DNA from: Streptomyces filamentosus
GTDB lineage: Bacteria; Actinomycetota; Actinomycetes; Streptomycetales; Streptomycetaceae
Reading direction: 5' to 3'
Length of the DNA stretch: 64,000 nt
Assembly: GCF_014654895.1 (NCBI RefSeq)
Contig: NZ_BNBE01000001.1
Location: 248,001-312,000, forward strand
The notes beneath the pieces were generated by a model. It was not told where the DNA came from, did no database searches, and was given only the letters and a program-made list of their open reading frames with translations. Both the position numbers and the translations under genes were made by a program. Each line of letters begins with the position of its first letter. The first letter of the stretch is position 1. Shown piece by piece: positions 16,222 through 24,325 of this stretch.

Positions 16222-17145
16222 TCAGTTGGCCGGGTAGCGGTCGATGGGCGGCGGCTTCGGGGCGGGGACCCCGGAGAGGCCGAGGGTCGCGTCGTACGCC
16301 TTCTTCCAGTCGCCGTTCTTCTCGTGCGCGGCGACGGCGTCGTCGAGGGCGAGGCGGAGCGCGGTGTCGCCGCGCGGCACGCCGATGCCGTACGGCTCCT
16401 TCGAGAACGGCTTCCCGGCGAGCTTCAGTTCGTCGGGGACCTTGGCGGCGTAGCCCATGAGGATGGTGTCGTCGGTGGTGACGGCGTCGACCTGGTAGGT
16501 GAGGAGGTTGTCGACGCAGATGGAGTAGGTGTCGTAGGCGACGAGTTCGGCCTTCGGGTAGTCCTGCTGGATGCGCTGGTAGGGGGTGGAGCCCGCCGCC
16601 GAGCAGACCCGCTTGCCGTCGAGGTCCTGGGGGCCGTGGATGCCGTCCTCGTCGGTGCGGACGAGGAGGGACTGGCCGGCCTGGTAGTAGGGGCCGGCGA
16701 AGCCGACGAGCTGTTTGCGCTTGTCGTTGATGGTGTAGGTGCCGACGTAGTAGTCGATCTGCCCGTTCTGGAGGGCGGTCTCGCGGTTGGCGGAGGCGAT
16801 GGTGCGGAAGTCGACGCCGGTCGCCGGGTCGAAGCCGAGGGAGGCGGCCATCATCTTGGCGATCTCGATGTCGAAGCCGGAGTAGCGGCCGGTGGCGGGG
16901 TCCTTCTCGCCGAGGTACGGCTGGTCCTCCTTGGCGCCGACGATCAGCCGGCCGCGTTTCTTCGCCCGGTTCCAGGTGGGCGAGTCCGGCAGGGTGAAGG
17001 CCGACTCCACGGTGTAGACGGGCAGCCGGTCGGGCTGGGGGCCCTTGACGGGCGGGCTGCCGGGCCGGCCGCAGCCGGTGAGCAGGGGGCCCGCGGCGGC
17101 GAGCAGCAGGGCGAGGGCGCCCAGGCGTCGGTGCGTACGCTGCAT
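16222..17145 (-). CDS. gluB: glutamate ABC transporter substrate-binding lipoprotein
   Basis: Extracytoplasmic solute-binding protein (SBP family 3), 307 residues. The signal (RRLGALALLLAAAGPLLTGC) ends in lipobox LLTGC, so it is tethered to the membrane. The mature protein has KKRGRLIVGAKEDQPYLGEKD, the SBP-3 signature GFDIEIAKMMAASLG and the ligand-contact stretch IASANRETALQNGQIDYYVGTYTINDKR. The many Glu/Gly contacts match the GluB group that binds acidic amino acids. It lies 14 bases after gluA and 17 bases before gluC. Confidence 0.9.
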   Translation of the reverse strand: MQRTHRRLGALALLLAAAGPLLTGCGRPGSPPVKGPQPDRLPVYTVESAFTLPDSPTWNRAKKRGRLIVGAKEDQPYLGEKDPATGRYSGFDIEIAKMMAASLGFDPATGVDFRTIASANRETALQNGQIDYYVGTYTINDKRKQLVGFAGPYYQAGQSLLVRTDEDGIHGPQDLDGKRVCSAAGSTPYQRIQQDYPKAELVAYDTYSICVDNLLTYQVDAVTTDDTILMGYAAKVPDELKLAGKPFSKEPYGIGVPRGDTALRLALDDAVAAHEKNGDWKKAYDATLGLSGVPAPKPPPIDRYPAN

Positions 17146-17159
17146 GGTTCCCGTCCCGG

Positions 17160-17903
17160 TCAGTGCGAGAGGATCTTGGAGAGGAAGTCCTTGGCGCGGT
17201 CGCTGCGCGGGGCGGTGAAGAACTCCTCGGGCGCACGGTCCTCCAGGATCCGGCCGTCGGCCATGAAGACGACGCGGTTGGCGGCGGAGCGGGCGAAGCC
17301 CATCTCGTGGGTGACGACGACCATGGTCATGCCGTCGCGGGCGAGCTGCCGCATGACCTCCAGGACCTCGTTGATCATCTCGGGGTCGAGGGCGGAGGTC
17401 GGTTCGTCGAAGAGGAGGGCCTTGGGGTCCATGGCGAGGGCGCGCGCGATGGCGACGCGCTGCTGCTGGCCGCCGGAGAGCTGGGCGGGGTACTTGTCGG
17501 CGTGGGCGGCGAGGCCGACCCGGTCGAGGAGTTCGCGGGAGCGCCGGTCGGCCTCGTCGCGCTTGCGGCCGCGGACCTTCGTCTGGGCGAGGGAGACGTT
17601 GGCGAGGACGGTCTTGTGGGCGAAGAGGTTGAAGGACTGGAAGACCATGCCGACCTCGGCGCGGAGCCTGGCCAGCTCCTTGCCCTCCTCGGGCAGCGGC
17701 CGGCCGTCGATGCGGATCTCGCCGGACTCGATGGTCTCCAGGCGGTTGATCGCCCGGCAGAGGGTGGACTTCCCGGAGCCGGAGGGGCCGATGACGACGA
17801 CGACCTCGCCGCGGTCGACGGTGAGGTCGATGCCCTGGAGGACGTGCAGCGTGCCGTAGTGCTTGTTCACGTCACGCAGTTCGATCAGCGGATCGCCGGT
17901 CAT
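17160..17903 (-). CDS. gluA: glutamate ABC transporter ATP-binding protein
   Basis: ABC ATPase of polar amino acid importers, 247 residues. Walker A is GPSGSGKST, Q-loop VFQSFNLF, signature LSGGQQQR, Walker B ALLFDEPTSALD and the switch histidine VVTHEMGFA. It energises GluCD on the inner face of the membrane. It is the first gene of the operon, behind a clear promoter 43 bp upstream. Confidence 0.93.
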   Translation of the reverse strand: MTGDPLIELRDVNKHYGTLHVLQGIDLTVDRGEVVVVIGPSGSGKSTLCRAINRLETIESGEIRIDGRPLPEEGKELARLRAEVGMVFQSFNLFAHKTVLANVSLAQTKVRGRKRDEADRRSRELLDRVGLAAHADKYPAQLSGGQQQRVAIARALAMDPKALLFDEPTSALDPEMINEVLEVMRQLARDGMTMVVVTHEMGFARSAANRVVFMADGRILEDRAPEEFFTAPRSDRAKDFLSKILSH

Positions 17904-17945
17904 GCGCTGCCCTGCCCCTTGGTCGGCGGTGTGTCGAGACAGCGC

Positions 17946-17974
17946 AAACTATCCGCCGGAAAAAGGGACTTCAC
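17946..17974 (-). promoter_or_regulatory. gluABCD promoter
   Basis: On the minus strand, GTGAAG (17974-17969) and TAGTTT (17951-17946) are 17 bp apart, a good housekeeping-sigma match. The start would be near 17940, giving a leader of about 37 bases. Confidence 0.55.
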
Positions 17975-18020
17975 GCCCGACACGCACGAAAGGGGGCAAG
18001 CCGGTATTAGCCGTATTTAC

Positions 18021-18050
18021 GGCAGCCGGAGCCGGGGGCGCCCGGCTGCC
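18021..18050 (-). terminator. terminator after the DUF6278-like gene
   Basis: Nine-bp arms GGCAGCCGG and CCGGCTGCC around a GC-rich 12-base loop, seven bases past the stop at 18057. On the minus strand it is followed by GTAAATACGG rather than a T-run. Confidence 0.5.
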
Positions 18051-18056
18051 GAAAGG

Positions 18057-18494
18057 TCACTGCTCGGCGGCCTCGGCGTACACCTGGGACAGCTCGGGCG
18101 CCCCGGTCATCGCCCACTCGACGCCGTACTCGACGACCGGGACCTCCCGGCCGGACTCCAGGACGACGACGGGCCCGCCGCCCGGCCACAGCTGCCAGTG
18201 GGCCCCGGGCACGTTCCGCACGATGACGGTGCCGAGGTAGAGCCCCGCGTCGTTCCCGAACCAGGGCAGTTCCTCGGCGTCGTCGCGCCAGCGCGGCGGG
18301 AGCTGGTCCAGCTCCTGGAGCGAGCGCGGGGTGTCGTCGAGCCGGACGCCCGCCGCCTCGACCCGGGCGCGCAGCAGCTCGCATTCGGCGAGCAGTTCGC
18401 CGACGCCCTCGGGGTCGCGGTCGAAGGCCGCGGCCAGCGGGGAGGGGTCGGGTTCGTGCCGCTTGCGCCAGTGGTCGAGAAACGGGATGTTCAT
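18057..18494 (-). CDS. small acidic protein, DUF6278-like
   Basis: A 145-residue soluble protein: MNIPFLDHWRKRHEPDPSPL, a helical segment (VGELLAECELLRARVEAAGV), then SLQELDQLPPRWRDDAEELPWFGNDAGLYLGTVIV and ELSQVYAEAAEQ at the end. I place it, with reserve, in the Streptomyces DUF6278 family of unknown function; the WFGNDAGLYLGTVIVR block is its most conserved part. No enzyme motif, signal or membrane span. It stands alone between gluA and exonuclease III, both on the same strand, but with a terminator behind it. Confidence 0.65.
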   Translation of the reverse strand: MNIPFLDHWRKRHEPDPSPLAAAFDRDPEGVGELLAECELLRARVEAAGVRLDDTPRSLQELDQLPPRWRDDAEELPWFGNDAGLYLGTVIVRNVPGAHWQLWPGGGPVVVLESGREVPVVEYGVEWAMTGAPELSQVYAEAAEQ

Positions 18495-18602
18495 CGGAAC
18501 AGCGTCGCACCGTCACCGCCGGTCCACCACCCGGCACGCTGAGATCGTTATCGAACGATCCGCAGGTCACCGCGGCCGGCGGCGGTCAGGGCGCGGAGCC
18601 GT

Positions 18603-19382
18603 TCAGAGGTCCAGGTCGACGACGACCGGCGCGTGGTCCGAGGCGCCCTTGCCCTTGCGCTCCTCGCGGTCGACGTAACCGTCCCGCACGGCCTCCGTGA
18701 AGGGCTTGTTGCCGTACACCAGGTCGATGCGCATGCCCTTGTTCTTCGGGAACCCGAGCTCGCGGTAGTCCCAGTACGTGTACGGGTGGTCGTACTTGAG
18801 GGGGCGCGGGACGACGTCGGAGAGCCCGGCCTCGCGCAGGGCCGCGAGGGCCGCCCGCTCGGGCTCGGTGACGTGGGTGCCGCCCTCGAAGACGGAGACG
18901 TCCCAGACGTCGGCGTCGGTCGGGGCGATGTTGTAGTCGCCGAGCACGGCGAACGGCCGCGCGCCGGCCGCGTCCTCGGCGACGGCCGCCCTCAGCGCCT
19001 CCAGCCAGCGCAGCTTGTACGCGTAGTGCGGGTGGGCGAGCTCCCGGCCGTTCGGCACGTAGACCGACCAGAGGCGGAGCGGGCCGCAGGTCGCGGAGAC
19101 CGCGCGGGGCTCCTGGACCCCGTCGTACTCGGGGCCGCCGGGCAGGCCGGAGACGACGTCGTCGAGGCCGACGCGGGAGAGCAGCGCCACGCCGTTCCAC
19201 CGGCCGGTGGCGTTGACCGCCGACTCGTAGCCCAGCTCCCGCAGTTGCTCCGCGGGGAACTGCTCGGCGCCGCACTTGGTCTCCTGGATGCACAGCACGT
19301 CGGTGCCGCTGCTCTCCAGCCAGGCCAGCAGGCGGGGCAGCCGGGCGGTGATCGAATTGACGTTCCAGGTGGCGATGCGCAT
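18603..19382 (-). CDS. xthA: exodeoxyribonuclease III (AP endonuclease)
   Basis: DNA-repair nuclease of the EEP superfamily, 259 residues. The start at 19382 gives MRIATWNVNSITARLPRLLAW; then VLCIQETKC (metal-binding Glu), RNAR-like region, GDYNIAP (metal-binding DxN), WDVSVFEGG, and the C-terminal RIDLVYGN ... ASDHAPVVVDL with the catalytic Asp-His pair. Length and motifs are complete. It cleaves abasic sites and trims 3-prime ends. An ATG/GTG eight codons upstream is possible but adds residues absent from the family. Confidence 0.92.
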   Translation of the reverse strand: MRIATWNVNSITARLPRLLAWLESSGTDVLCIQETKCGAEQFPAEQLRELGYESAVNATGRWNGVALLSRVGLDDVVSGLPGGPEYDGVQEPRAVSATCGPLRLWSVYVPNGRELAHPHYAYKLRWLEALRAAVAEDAAGARPFAVLGDYNIAPTDADVWDVSVFEGGTHVTEPERAALAALREAGLSDVVPRPLKYDHPYTYWDYRELGFPKNKGMRIDLVYGNKPFTEAVRDGYVDREERKGKGASDHAPVVVDLDL

Positions 19383-19427
19383 GACGCCCAGCCTACTGGC
19401 GGGCACCGACAGCGGCCCGGGGCGCGC

Positions 19428-20060
19428 TCACAGTTCGGCGGAGGCGCCGGACGCGAGCCGCTGGTGGTCGGTGCCGCCGAGCTCGCCGATCTGCCGGTCG
19501 TAGATGGGCCGGGCCAGGTCGGTCAGGAGCGCGTCGTGGATGTCGTACGCCCGGCGCGGCCGCACCTCGCGGACGTAGTCGATCACCTCGGAGATCTTGT
19601 TCCACGGCGCCATGACCGGCAGCAGCAGAGTGTCCACCGGGCGGCCCGGGACGGTGAGGGCGTCGCCGGGGTGGAAGACCGCGCCGTCGACGAGGAAGCC
19701 GACGTTGGTGACCCGGGGGATGTCCGGGTGGATCACGGCGTGCAGCTCGCCGTGGACCTCGACGTCGAAGCCCGCCGCGGTGAAGGCGTCCCCGTGCCCG
19801 ACCGTGTGCACCCGGCCCGGGTAGGCGGGGGCGAGCCGGTCGGCGACGCTGCGCAGCGTCCACAGCCCGGCGGCCGGGTTCGCGTCGAGGGCGGCGCGCA
19901 GCCGTCCCTCGTCGAAGTGGTCCGGGTGCTCGTGGGTGACGAGGAGGGCGTCGGCGCCGAGCACCGCGTCCTCCTCCGTGAACATCCCCGGATCGAGGAC
20001 GAGCGTCCGCCCGTCCTTCTCCAGCCGGACGCAGGCGTGGGACTTCTTCGTCAGCTTCAC
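19428..20060 (-). CDS. MBL-fold metallo-hydrolase (UlaG-like)
   Basis: A 210-residue metallo-beta-lactamase-fold protein. MKLTKKSHACVRLEKDGRTL opens with the UlaG-type short strand and SHACV; the zinc motif is HEHPDHFD (HxHxDH), with further ligands in VIHPD and the C-terminal PRRAYDIHDALLTD. Family proteins are cytosolic phosphodiesterases or lactonases; the substrate cannot be told. It stands by itself between exonuclease III and the pcaL-like gene, all on the minus strand with non-coding gaps of about 40 bp. Confidence 0.85.
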   Translation of the reverse strand: MKLTKKSHACVRLEKDGRTLVLDPGMFTEEDAVLGADALLVTHEHPDHFDEGRLRAALDANPAAGLWTLRSVADRLAPAYPGRVHTVGHGDAFTAAGFDVEVHGELHAVIHPDIPRVTNVGFLVDGAVFHPGDALTVPGRPVDTLLLPVMAPWNKISEVIDYVREVRPRRAYDIHDALLTDLARPIYDRQIGELGGTDHQRLASGASAEL

Positions 20061-20102
20061 GGCCTCACCCTACGCCGGGCGTGCGGGCCCGGCCCGGGCG
20101 CG

Positions 20103-21374
20103 CTACGCGGGCGGCGTGGTCTCCTCCTCGATGACCCGGCCGACGGTGCCGAGCGCGGTCTCGGCCGCCGGCAGGCCGCAGTAGACGGCGGTGTGCAGCA
20201 CGATCTCGCGGATCTCGGCGGGCGACAGGCCGTTGCGCAGGGCGGCGCGGGTGTGGTCGGCGAGCGCCTCCCGGTGGCCGCCGGCGATCAGCGCCGTCAG
20301 GGTGACGACGCTGCGGGTGCGGCGGTCGAGGCCCTCCCGGGCCCAGACCTCGCCCCAGGCGTAGCGGGTGACCAGCTCCTGGAAGTCGGCCGCCGTCGCG
20401 TCGGCGAGCGCCCGGTCGACGTGGGCGTCGCCGAGGACCTCCCGGCGGAGCCCGAGCCCCGCGTCGTACGGGTCGGGGCGGCCGGCCGGCGGCTCCTCGC
20501 CGTCCTCGGGGGCGGCCGGGGCGGCGGCGGGCTCGGCCGGGACCGGGGCCGCCGGGGGCACGGGCGGCAGGGCGGCGAGGGTGCCGCTGGGGTCGTGGCC
20601 GGTCGCCGAGAAGTGCTCCAGGAGGAGGTCGGTGACGGCCGCGGGCTGCTCGACCGGGGCGAGGTGGGAGGCGCCCGGGACGACGGCGAGCTTGGCGTCG
20701 GCGATGCCGGCGACGAGGGTGCGGGCCTCGGCCGGGCCGGTGACCCGGTCCTCGGAGCCGACCAGGACGAGCGCGGGCACGCCGATGGAGCCGAGGGCGG
20801 CCCGGACGTCGAAGACGGCGAGGGCCTCGCAGGCGGCGACGTAGCAGGAGGCGTCGGTGGTCCGCACCATCTGGACGGCCCAGTCGACGATGGCCGGCTG
20901 GTTGGCGGCGAAGTGCGGGGTGAACCACTGCTCAGGCGCGGCGCGGGCCATCGGCTCCAGTCCGTTGGCCCGGACCACGACCCCGCGCTGGCGGAACTCG
21001 TCGGCGGTGCCGAAGCGCGGCGCGGTGGCGACCAGCGCCAGCGAGGCGACCCGGTGCGGGGCCCGCAGGGCGAGGTCGAGGCCGACGGCGCCGCCGAGGG
21101 AGCAGCCGGCGTAGCCGAAGCGCTGGACGCCGAGGACGTCGAGGGTGGCGAGGAGCCGGTCGCCGAGTTCCGCGACGGAGGTGAAGGGCTGGGCGGGCGC
21201 GCCGCCGTGTCCGGGCAGGTCGAAGCGGACCACCCGCCGGTCCCGGGTCAGCTCCGGGACCTGGCGGTCCCACATGTGGAAGGTGGTGCCCAACGAGGGG
21301 CCGAGGACCAGGACGGGCGCGTCCTCGGGCCCGTCGACTCGGTATTGCAGGGTGTTCGTCGGTGTCTCGCTCAC
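20103..21374 (-). CDS. pcaL: fused 3-oxoadipate enol-lactonase / 4-carboxymuconolactone decarboxylase
   Basis: A 423-residue two-domain protein. Residues 1-260 are an alpha/beta hydrolase of the PcaD type: LGPSLGTTFHMWDRQVPEL, nucleophile in GYAGCSLGGAVGLDL, acid in LVLVGSEDRVTGP and histidine in PGASHLAPVEQP. An Ala/Pro/Glu-rich linker (about 275-315) joins it to a PcaC domain (YDAGLGLRREVLGDAHVDRAL, then RYAWGEVWAREGLDRRTRS, DHTRAALRNGLSP and VYCGLPAAETAL). The fusion catalyses two consecutive steps of the protocatechuate branch of the beta-ketoadipate pathway. None of the other pca genes is beside it, so it is either an orphan copy or serves a related lactone. Confidence 0.87.
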   Translation of the reverse strand: MSETPTNTLQYRVDGPEDAPVLVLGPSLGTTFHMWDRQVPELTRDRRVVRFDLPGHGGAPAQPFTSVAELGDRLLATLDVLGVQRFGYAGCSLGGAVGLDLALRAPHRVASLALVATAPRFGTADEFRQRGVVVRANGLEPMARAAPEQWFTPHFAANQPAIVDWAVQMVRTTDASCYVAACEALAVFDVRAALGSIGVPALVLVGSEDRVTGPAEARTLVAGIADAKLAVVPGASHLAPVEQPAAVTDLLLEHFSATGHDPSGTLAALPPVPPAAPVPAEPAAAPAAPEDGEEPPAGRPDPYDAGLGLRREVLGDAHVDRALADATAADFQELVTRYAWGEVWAREGLDRRTRSVVTLTALIAGGHREALADHTRAALRNGLSPAEIREIVLHTAVYCGLPAAETALGTVGRVIEEETTPPA

Positions 21375-21398
21375 TCGCCCGACCCTCTCATCCCTTCG

Positions 21399-21419
21399 GC
21401 CCCGGCGGAGCGCCGGGGC
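21399..21419 (-). terminator. hairpin downstream of the DEAD-box helicase gene
   Basis: Nine-bp perfect arms GCCCCGGCG and CGCCGGGGC with a three-base loop. It lies between the helicase stop and the pcaL start, in a gap that also repeats GCGTACGGG four times. Confidence 0.4.
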
Positions 21420-21537
21420 GGAATTCGGTGGCCGGGAGAGCGTACGGGAGCCCCGCGGACCGGCGTACGGGGGCAGACGTGAGAGCCCGGCGCCCGGCGT
21501 GCGCGGGGCAGGCGTACGGGCCCGGCGTACGGGGGTG

Positions 21538-22983
21538 TCAGTGGCCCCGGCGGACGCGGGCGGCCCGGCGGGCCTCGGCCAGCTTGCGTTCCTCGGCGGA
21601 GCGGCGGGACTCGTTCTTGGCCCGGCCGGGCTTGCCGGGGACGGTGCCCATGCCGCGGAACTGCGCGCCGCCGCGTTTGGGGCGCTCGGCGCTGGGGGCG
21701 GCGCCGTCGACGGGGACGCCGGACGGCGCCCGGGCTCCGGTGAGGCGGGTGAGCTCCGCCTCGCCGGAGCGGACCTGGGTGACCCGGGGCCGGAGCCCCG
21801 CGTCCGCCATGAGCCGGAGCACGTCCTTGCGCTGGTCGGGCAGGACCAGGGTGACGACGGTGCCGGAGCCGCCGGCGCGGGCGGTGCGGCCGCCGCGGTG
21901 CAGGTAGTCCTTGTGGTCGGCCGGCGGGTCGACGTTCACGACGAGGTCGATCTCGTCGACGTGGATGCCGCGCGCGGCCACGTTGGTGGCCACCAGGACA
22001 GTCACCTCGCCGCTGCGGAACCGCTCCAGGGTGCGGGTGCGCAGCGGCTGCGACTTGTCGCCGTGCAGGGCGGCGGCGCGGACGCCGCTGCCGCGCAGGT
22101 GCGCGGTGAAGCGGTCGACGGACGCCTTGGTGGACAGGAACATGATCGTGCGCCCGTCGCGGGCGGCGATCTCCGTGGCGGTGGCGAACTTGTCGGCGCC
22201 GTGCACCTGGAGCACCCGGTGCTCCATGCCGTCGACGGCGGCGGCCGTGGGGTCGGCGGAGTGGGCCGCCGGGTCGTGGAGGTAGCGCTCGACCAGGAGA
22301 TCGACGCCGCGGTCGAGGGTGGCGGAGAACAGCAGGCGCTGGCCGTCCTCGCGCACCAGGTCGAGCAGGGCGGTGACCTGGTCGGTGAAGCCCAGGTCGG
22401 CCATCTGGTCGGCCTCGTCGAGGACGGTGATCGCCACCTGGTCGAGGCGGACGTCCTTGCGCTCGACGAGGTCCACGAGGCGGCCGGGGGTGGCGACCAC
22501 GACCTCGGCCCCCTCGCGCAGCGCGGTGGCCTGCCGGCCGATCGACATGCCGCCGACCACGGTGACCGTCCGCACCCCCAGCTCCCGGGCGTACGGGGCG
22601 AGCGCGTCGGTGACCTGCTGGGCCAGCTCGCGGGTGGGGACGAGGACGAGCGCCCGGGGCCTGCGGGACTCGGCCCGGCGGCCCGCGGTGCGCACGAGGA
22701 GCGGCAGCCCGAAGGCGAGGGTCTTGCCGGACCCGGTACGGCCCCGGCCCAGCACGTCCCGCCCGGCGAGGGCGTCCGGCAGGGTCGCCGCCTGGATCGG
22801 GAAGGGCGTCACGACGCCCTGTTCGGCGAGCACCTTCCGCACCCCCGCGGGCAGGTCCAGCTCGTCGAAGGAGGCGACGGCGGGGAGGCCGGGGGTGCGG
22901 CCTGCCGGGCGCGCGAAGTCCTCCTCGGCGGCGGTGGGGCGAGGGGTGCGGTCCGGGCGGGCTGAACTGTTCATGGGTTCCAT
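21538..22983 (-). CDS. DEAD-box RNA helicase
   Basis: ATP-dependent RNA helicase of 481 residues with the whole motif set: Q-motif region TPFPIQAATLPDALAGRD, Walker A GRTGSGKT near residue 82, Ia PTRELAQQV, Ib TPGRLVD, DEAD box VLDEADQM, SAT (FSATLD), then in domain 2 VLVATNVAARGIHVDEIDLVVN and [10 protein letters not shown]. The C-terminal tail is basic (KPGRAKNESRRSAEERKLAEARR) and should bind RNA non-specifically. Two in-frame ATGs (22983 and 22974) exist and neither has a clear ribosome site. Likely role in mRNA turnover or ribosome assembly. Confidence 0.92.
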   Translation of the reverse strand: MEPMNSSARPDRTPRPTAAEEDFARPAGRTPGLPAVASFDELDLPAGVRKVLAEQGVVTPFPIQAATLPDALAGRDVLGRGRTGSGKTLAFGLPLLVRTAGRRAESRRPRALVLVPTRELAQQVTDALAPYARELGVRTVTVVGGMSIGRQATALREGAEVVVATPGRLVDLVERKDVRLDQVAITVLDEADQMADLGFTDQVTALLDLVREDGQRLLFSATLDRGVDLLVERYLHDPAAHSADPTAAAVDGMEHRVLQVHGADKFATATEIAARDGRTIMFLSTKASVDRFTAHLRGSGVRAAALHGDKSQPLRTRTLERFRSGEVTVLVATNVAARGIHVDEIDLVVNVDPPADHKDYLHRGGRTARAGGSGTVVTLVLPDQRKDVLRLMADAGLRPRVTQVRSGEAELTRLTGARAPSGVPVDGAAPSAERPKRGGAQFRGMGTVPGKPGRAKNESRRSAEERKLAEARRAARVRRGH

Positions 22984-23000
22984 TGTGGGTCAAGGAGGGC

Positions 23001-23056
23001 GGCCGGGGCCCCGGAGGCGGGGTACGGGGGCTTGCCCCCGCGCCGGGGTCCCGGCC
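23001..23056 (-). terminator. large GC-rich hairpin terminating the desaturase transcript
   Basis: Outer arms of 14 bp (23001-23014 and 23043-23056) pair at 13 positions, and inside them a perfect CGGGGGC-TT-GCCCCCG hairpin (23025-23040) can form. It starts 21 bases past the desaturase stop and sits directly before the helicase gene. Confidence 0.6.
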
Positions 23057-23077
23057 GCCGGCCGGTGGGCGGGCCCG

Positions 23078-24145
23078 TCAGCGGGCCTCGCGGATGGGCT
23101 CCCCCGTCCGGTGCAGGTGGCCCAGGATCTCGCGGTACGAGCGGAGCAGCCCGACCTCGTAGTAGGGGATGTCCTCCTCCTCGCAGAACGCCCGGGTGAT
23201 CTCGGCGGCGCGGCCGAGCGCGGGGGTCGGCATGCTCGGGAAGAGGTGGTGCTCGACCTGGTAGTTCAGGCCGCCCATGAGGGTGTCGACGAACGGGCCG
23301 CCCCGGACGTTGCGGGAGGTGAGGACCTGGCGGCGGAGGAAGTCCAGCTTCATCCCGGGCGTCACCATCAGCATGCCCTTGTGGTTGGGGGCGAAGACGC
23401 ATCCCATGTAGACGCCGATCAGTGCCTGGTGCACGGCGAGGAAGGCGACCGCCTTGCCGGCGGGGAGGGCCGCGAACACGGCGCCGAAGTAGGCGGCGAA
23501 GTGGGCGACGAGCAGGGCGCCCTCCAGGACGGGCCGCTTCATGGTGGGGCTGCGCAGCGCGCGGAAGCTGTTGAAGCTGAGGTTGAGCCCTTCGAGGAGC
23601 AGCAGCGGGAAGAAGAGGTACGCCTGCCGCCGGCCGATGAACCGGGCCAGTCCGCTCGCCTCGCGGGCCTGGCGCTTGGACCAGACGAGGATGTCGGGGG
23701 CCACGTCGGGGTCCCGTTCCTCGTGGTTGGGGTTGGCGTGGTGGCGGGTGTGCTTGTTCATCCACCAGCCGTAGCTCATGCCCATGAGGAGGTTGGCGGC
23801 GACGCGTCCGGCGATCTCGCTGGGCAGGCGGCGGCTGAACACCTGGCGGTGGGCCAGGTCGTGGGAGATCAGCGCGACCTGCGCGAAGACGACGGCCATC
23901 GCCGCGGCCAGTCCGAGCTGGAGCCAGGTGTCGCCGAGGGCGAACAGCGCGTACCAGCCGCCGGCGAAGGCGAGGAGCACGAGGCCGAAGCGCACCGTGT
24001 AGTAGAGGGGCCGGCGGTCCAGCAGGCCCTCCGCGGCCATCCGGCGGCTCAGCCGGGCGAAGTCGCTGGCACCGGGGGCGGGCCGCCGCGTGGGGGCCCC
24101 GCTGGTGGTGGGGACGTCCGTGGTCGTCGCGAACTCTGTGCTCAT
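23078..24145 (-). CDS. membrane fatty-acid desaturase (acyl-CoA/acyl-lipid type)
   Basis: Di-iron membrane desaturase, 355 residues. The three histidine boxes are HDLAH near residue 92, HTRHH near 130 and QVEHH near 294; the QxxHH form of the third box is typical of front-end/acyl-lipid desaturases. Membrane helices cover FGLVLLAFAGGWYALFAL, LGLAAAMAVVFAQVALI and a central pair near residues 185-230. The ATG at 24145 gives MSTEFATTTDVPTTSG, a usual disordered lead; an upstream GTG is possible but its ribosome site is too close. It is divergent from a two-component system and behind a 20-bp palindrome, suggesting regulated membrane-lipid unsaturation. Confidence 0.9.
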   Translation of the reverse strand: MSTEFATTTDVPTTSGAPTRRPAPGASDFARLSRRMAAEGLLDRRPLYYTVRFGLVLLAFAGGWYALFALGDTWLQLGLAAAMAVVFAQVALISHDLAHRQVFSRRLPSEIAGRVAANLLMGMSYGWWMNKHTRHHANPNHEERDPDVAPDILVWSKRQAREASGLARFIGRRQAYLFFPLLLLEGLNLSFNSFRALRSPTMKRPVLEGALLVAHFAAYFGAVFAALPAGKAVAFLAVHQALIGVYMGCVFAPNHKGMLMVTPGMKLDFLRRQVLTSRNVRGGPFVDTLMGGLNYQVEHHLFPSMPTPALGRAAEITRAFCEEEDIPYYEVGLLRSYREILGHLHRTGEPIREAR

Positions 24146-24202
24146 GGGAAGAAGTCTGCGGATCGGCGGCGGCCGTCGGCAGCCGCCCAGCACCCCTCTT
24201 CC

Positions 24203-24222
24203 AGGGGGAGTTAACTCCCCCT
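24203..24222. promoter_or_regulatory. 20-bp perfect palindrome in the desaturase / histidine kinase gap
   Basis: AGGGGGAGTTAACTCCCCCT is its own reverse complement over all 20 bases, far beyond chance in a 180-bp gap. It lies 57 bp before the desaturase ATG and 103 bp before the kinase start. It is a strong operator candidate, most simply for the LuxR-type response regulator encoded next door. Confidence 0.65.
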
Positions 24223-24325
24223 TGCGGGCCCTCCGCCGGGCCCTCTGACGTACCCTCGGTGGGGAGCGGGACCCGTGCGCGGGCCGCGGGGAGACCGAAG
24301 ACTGGAGCCGGGAGCTGCTGGACCC

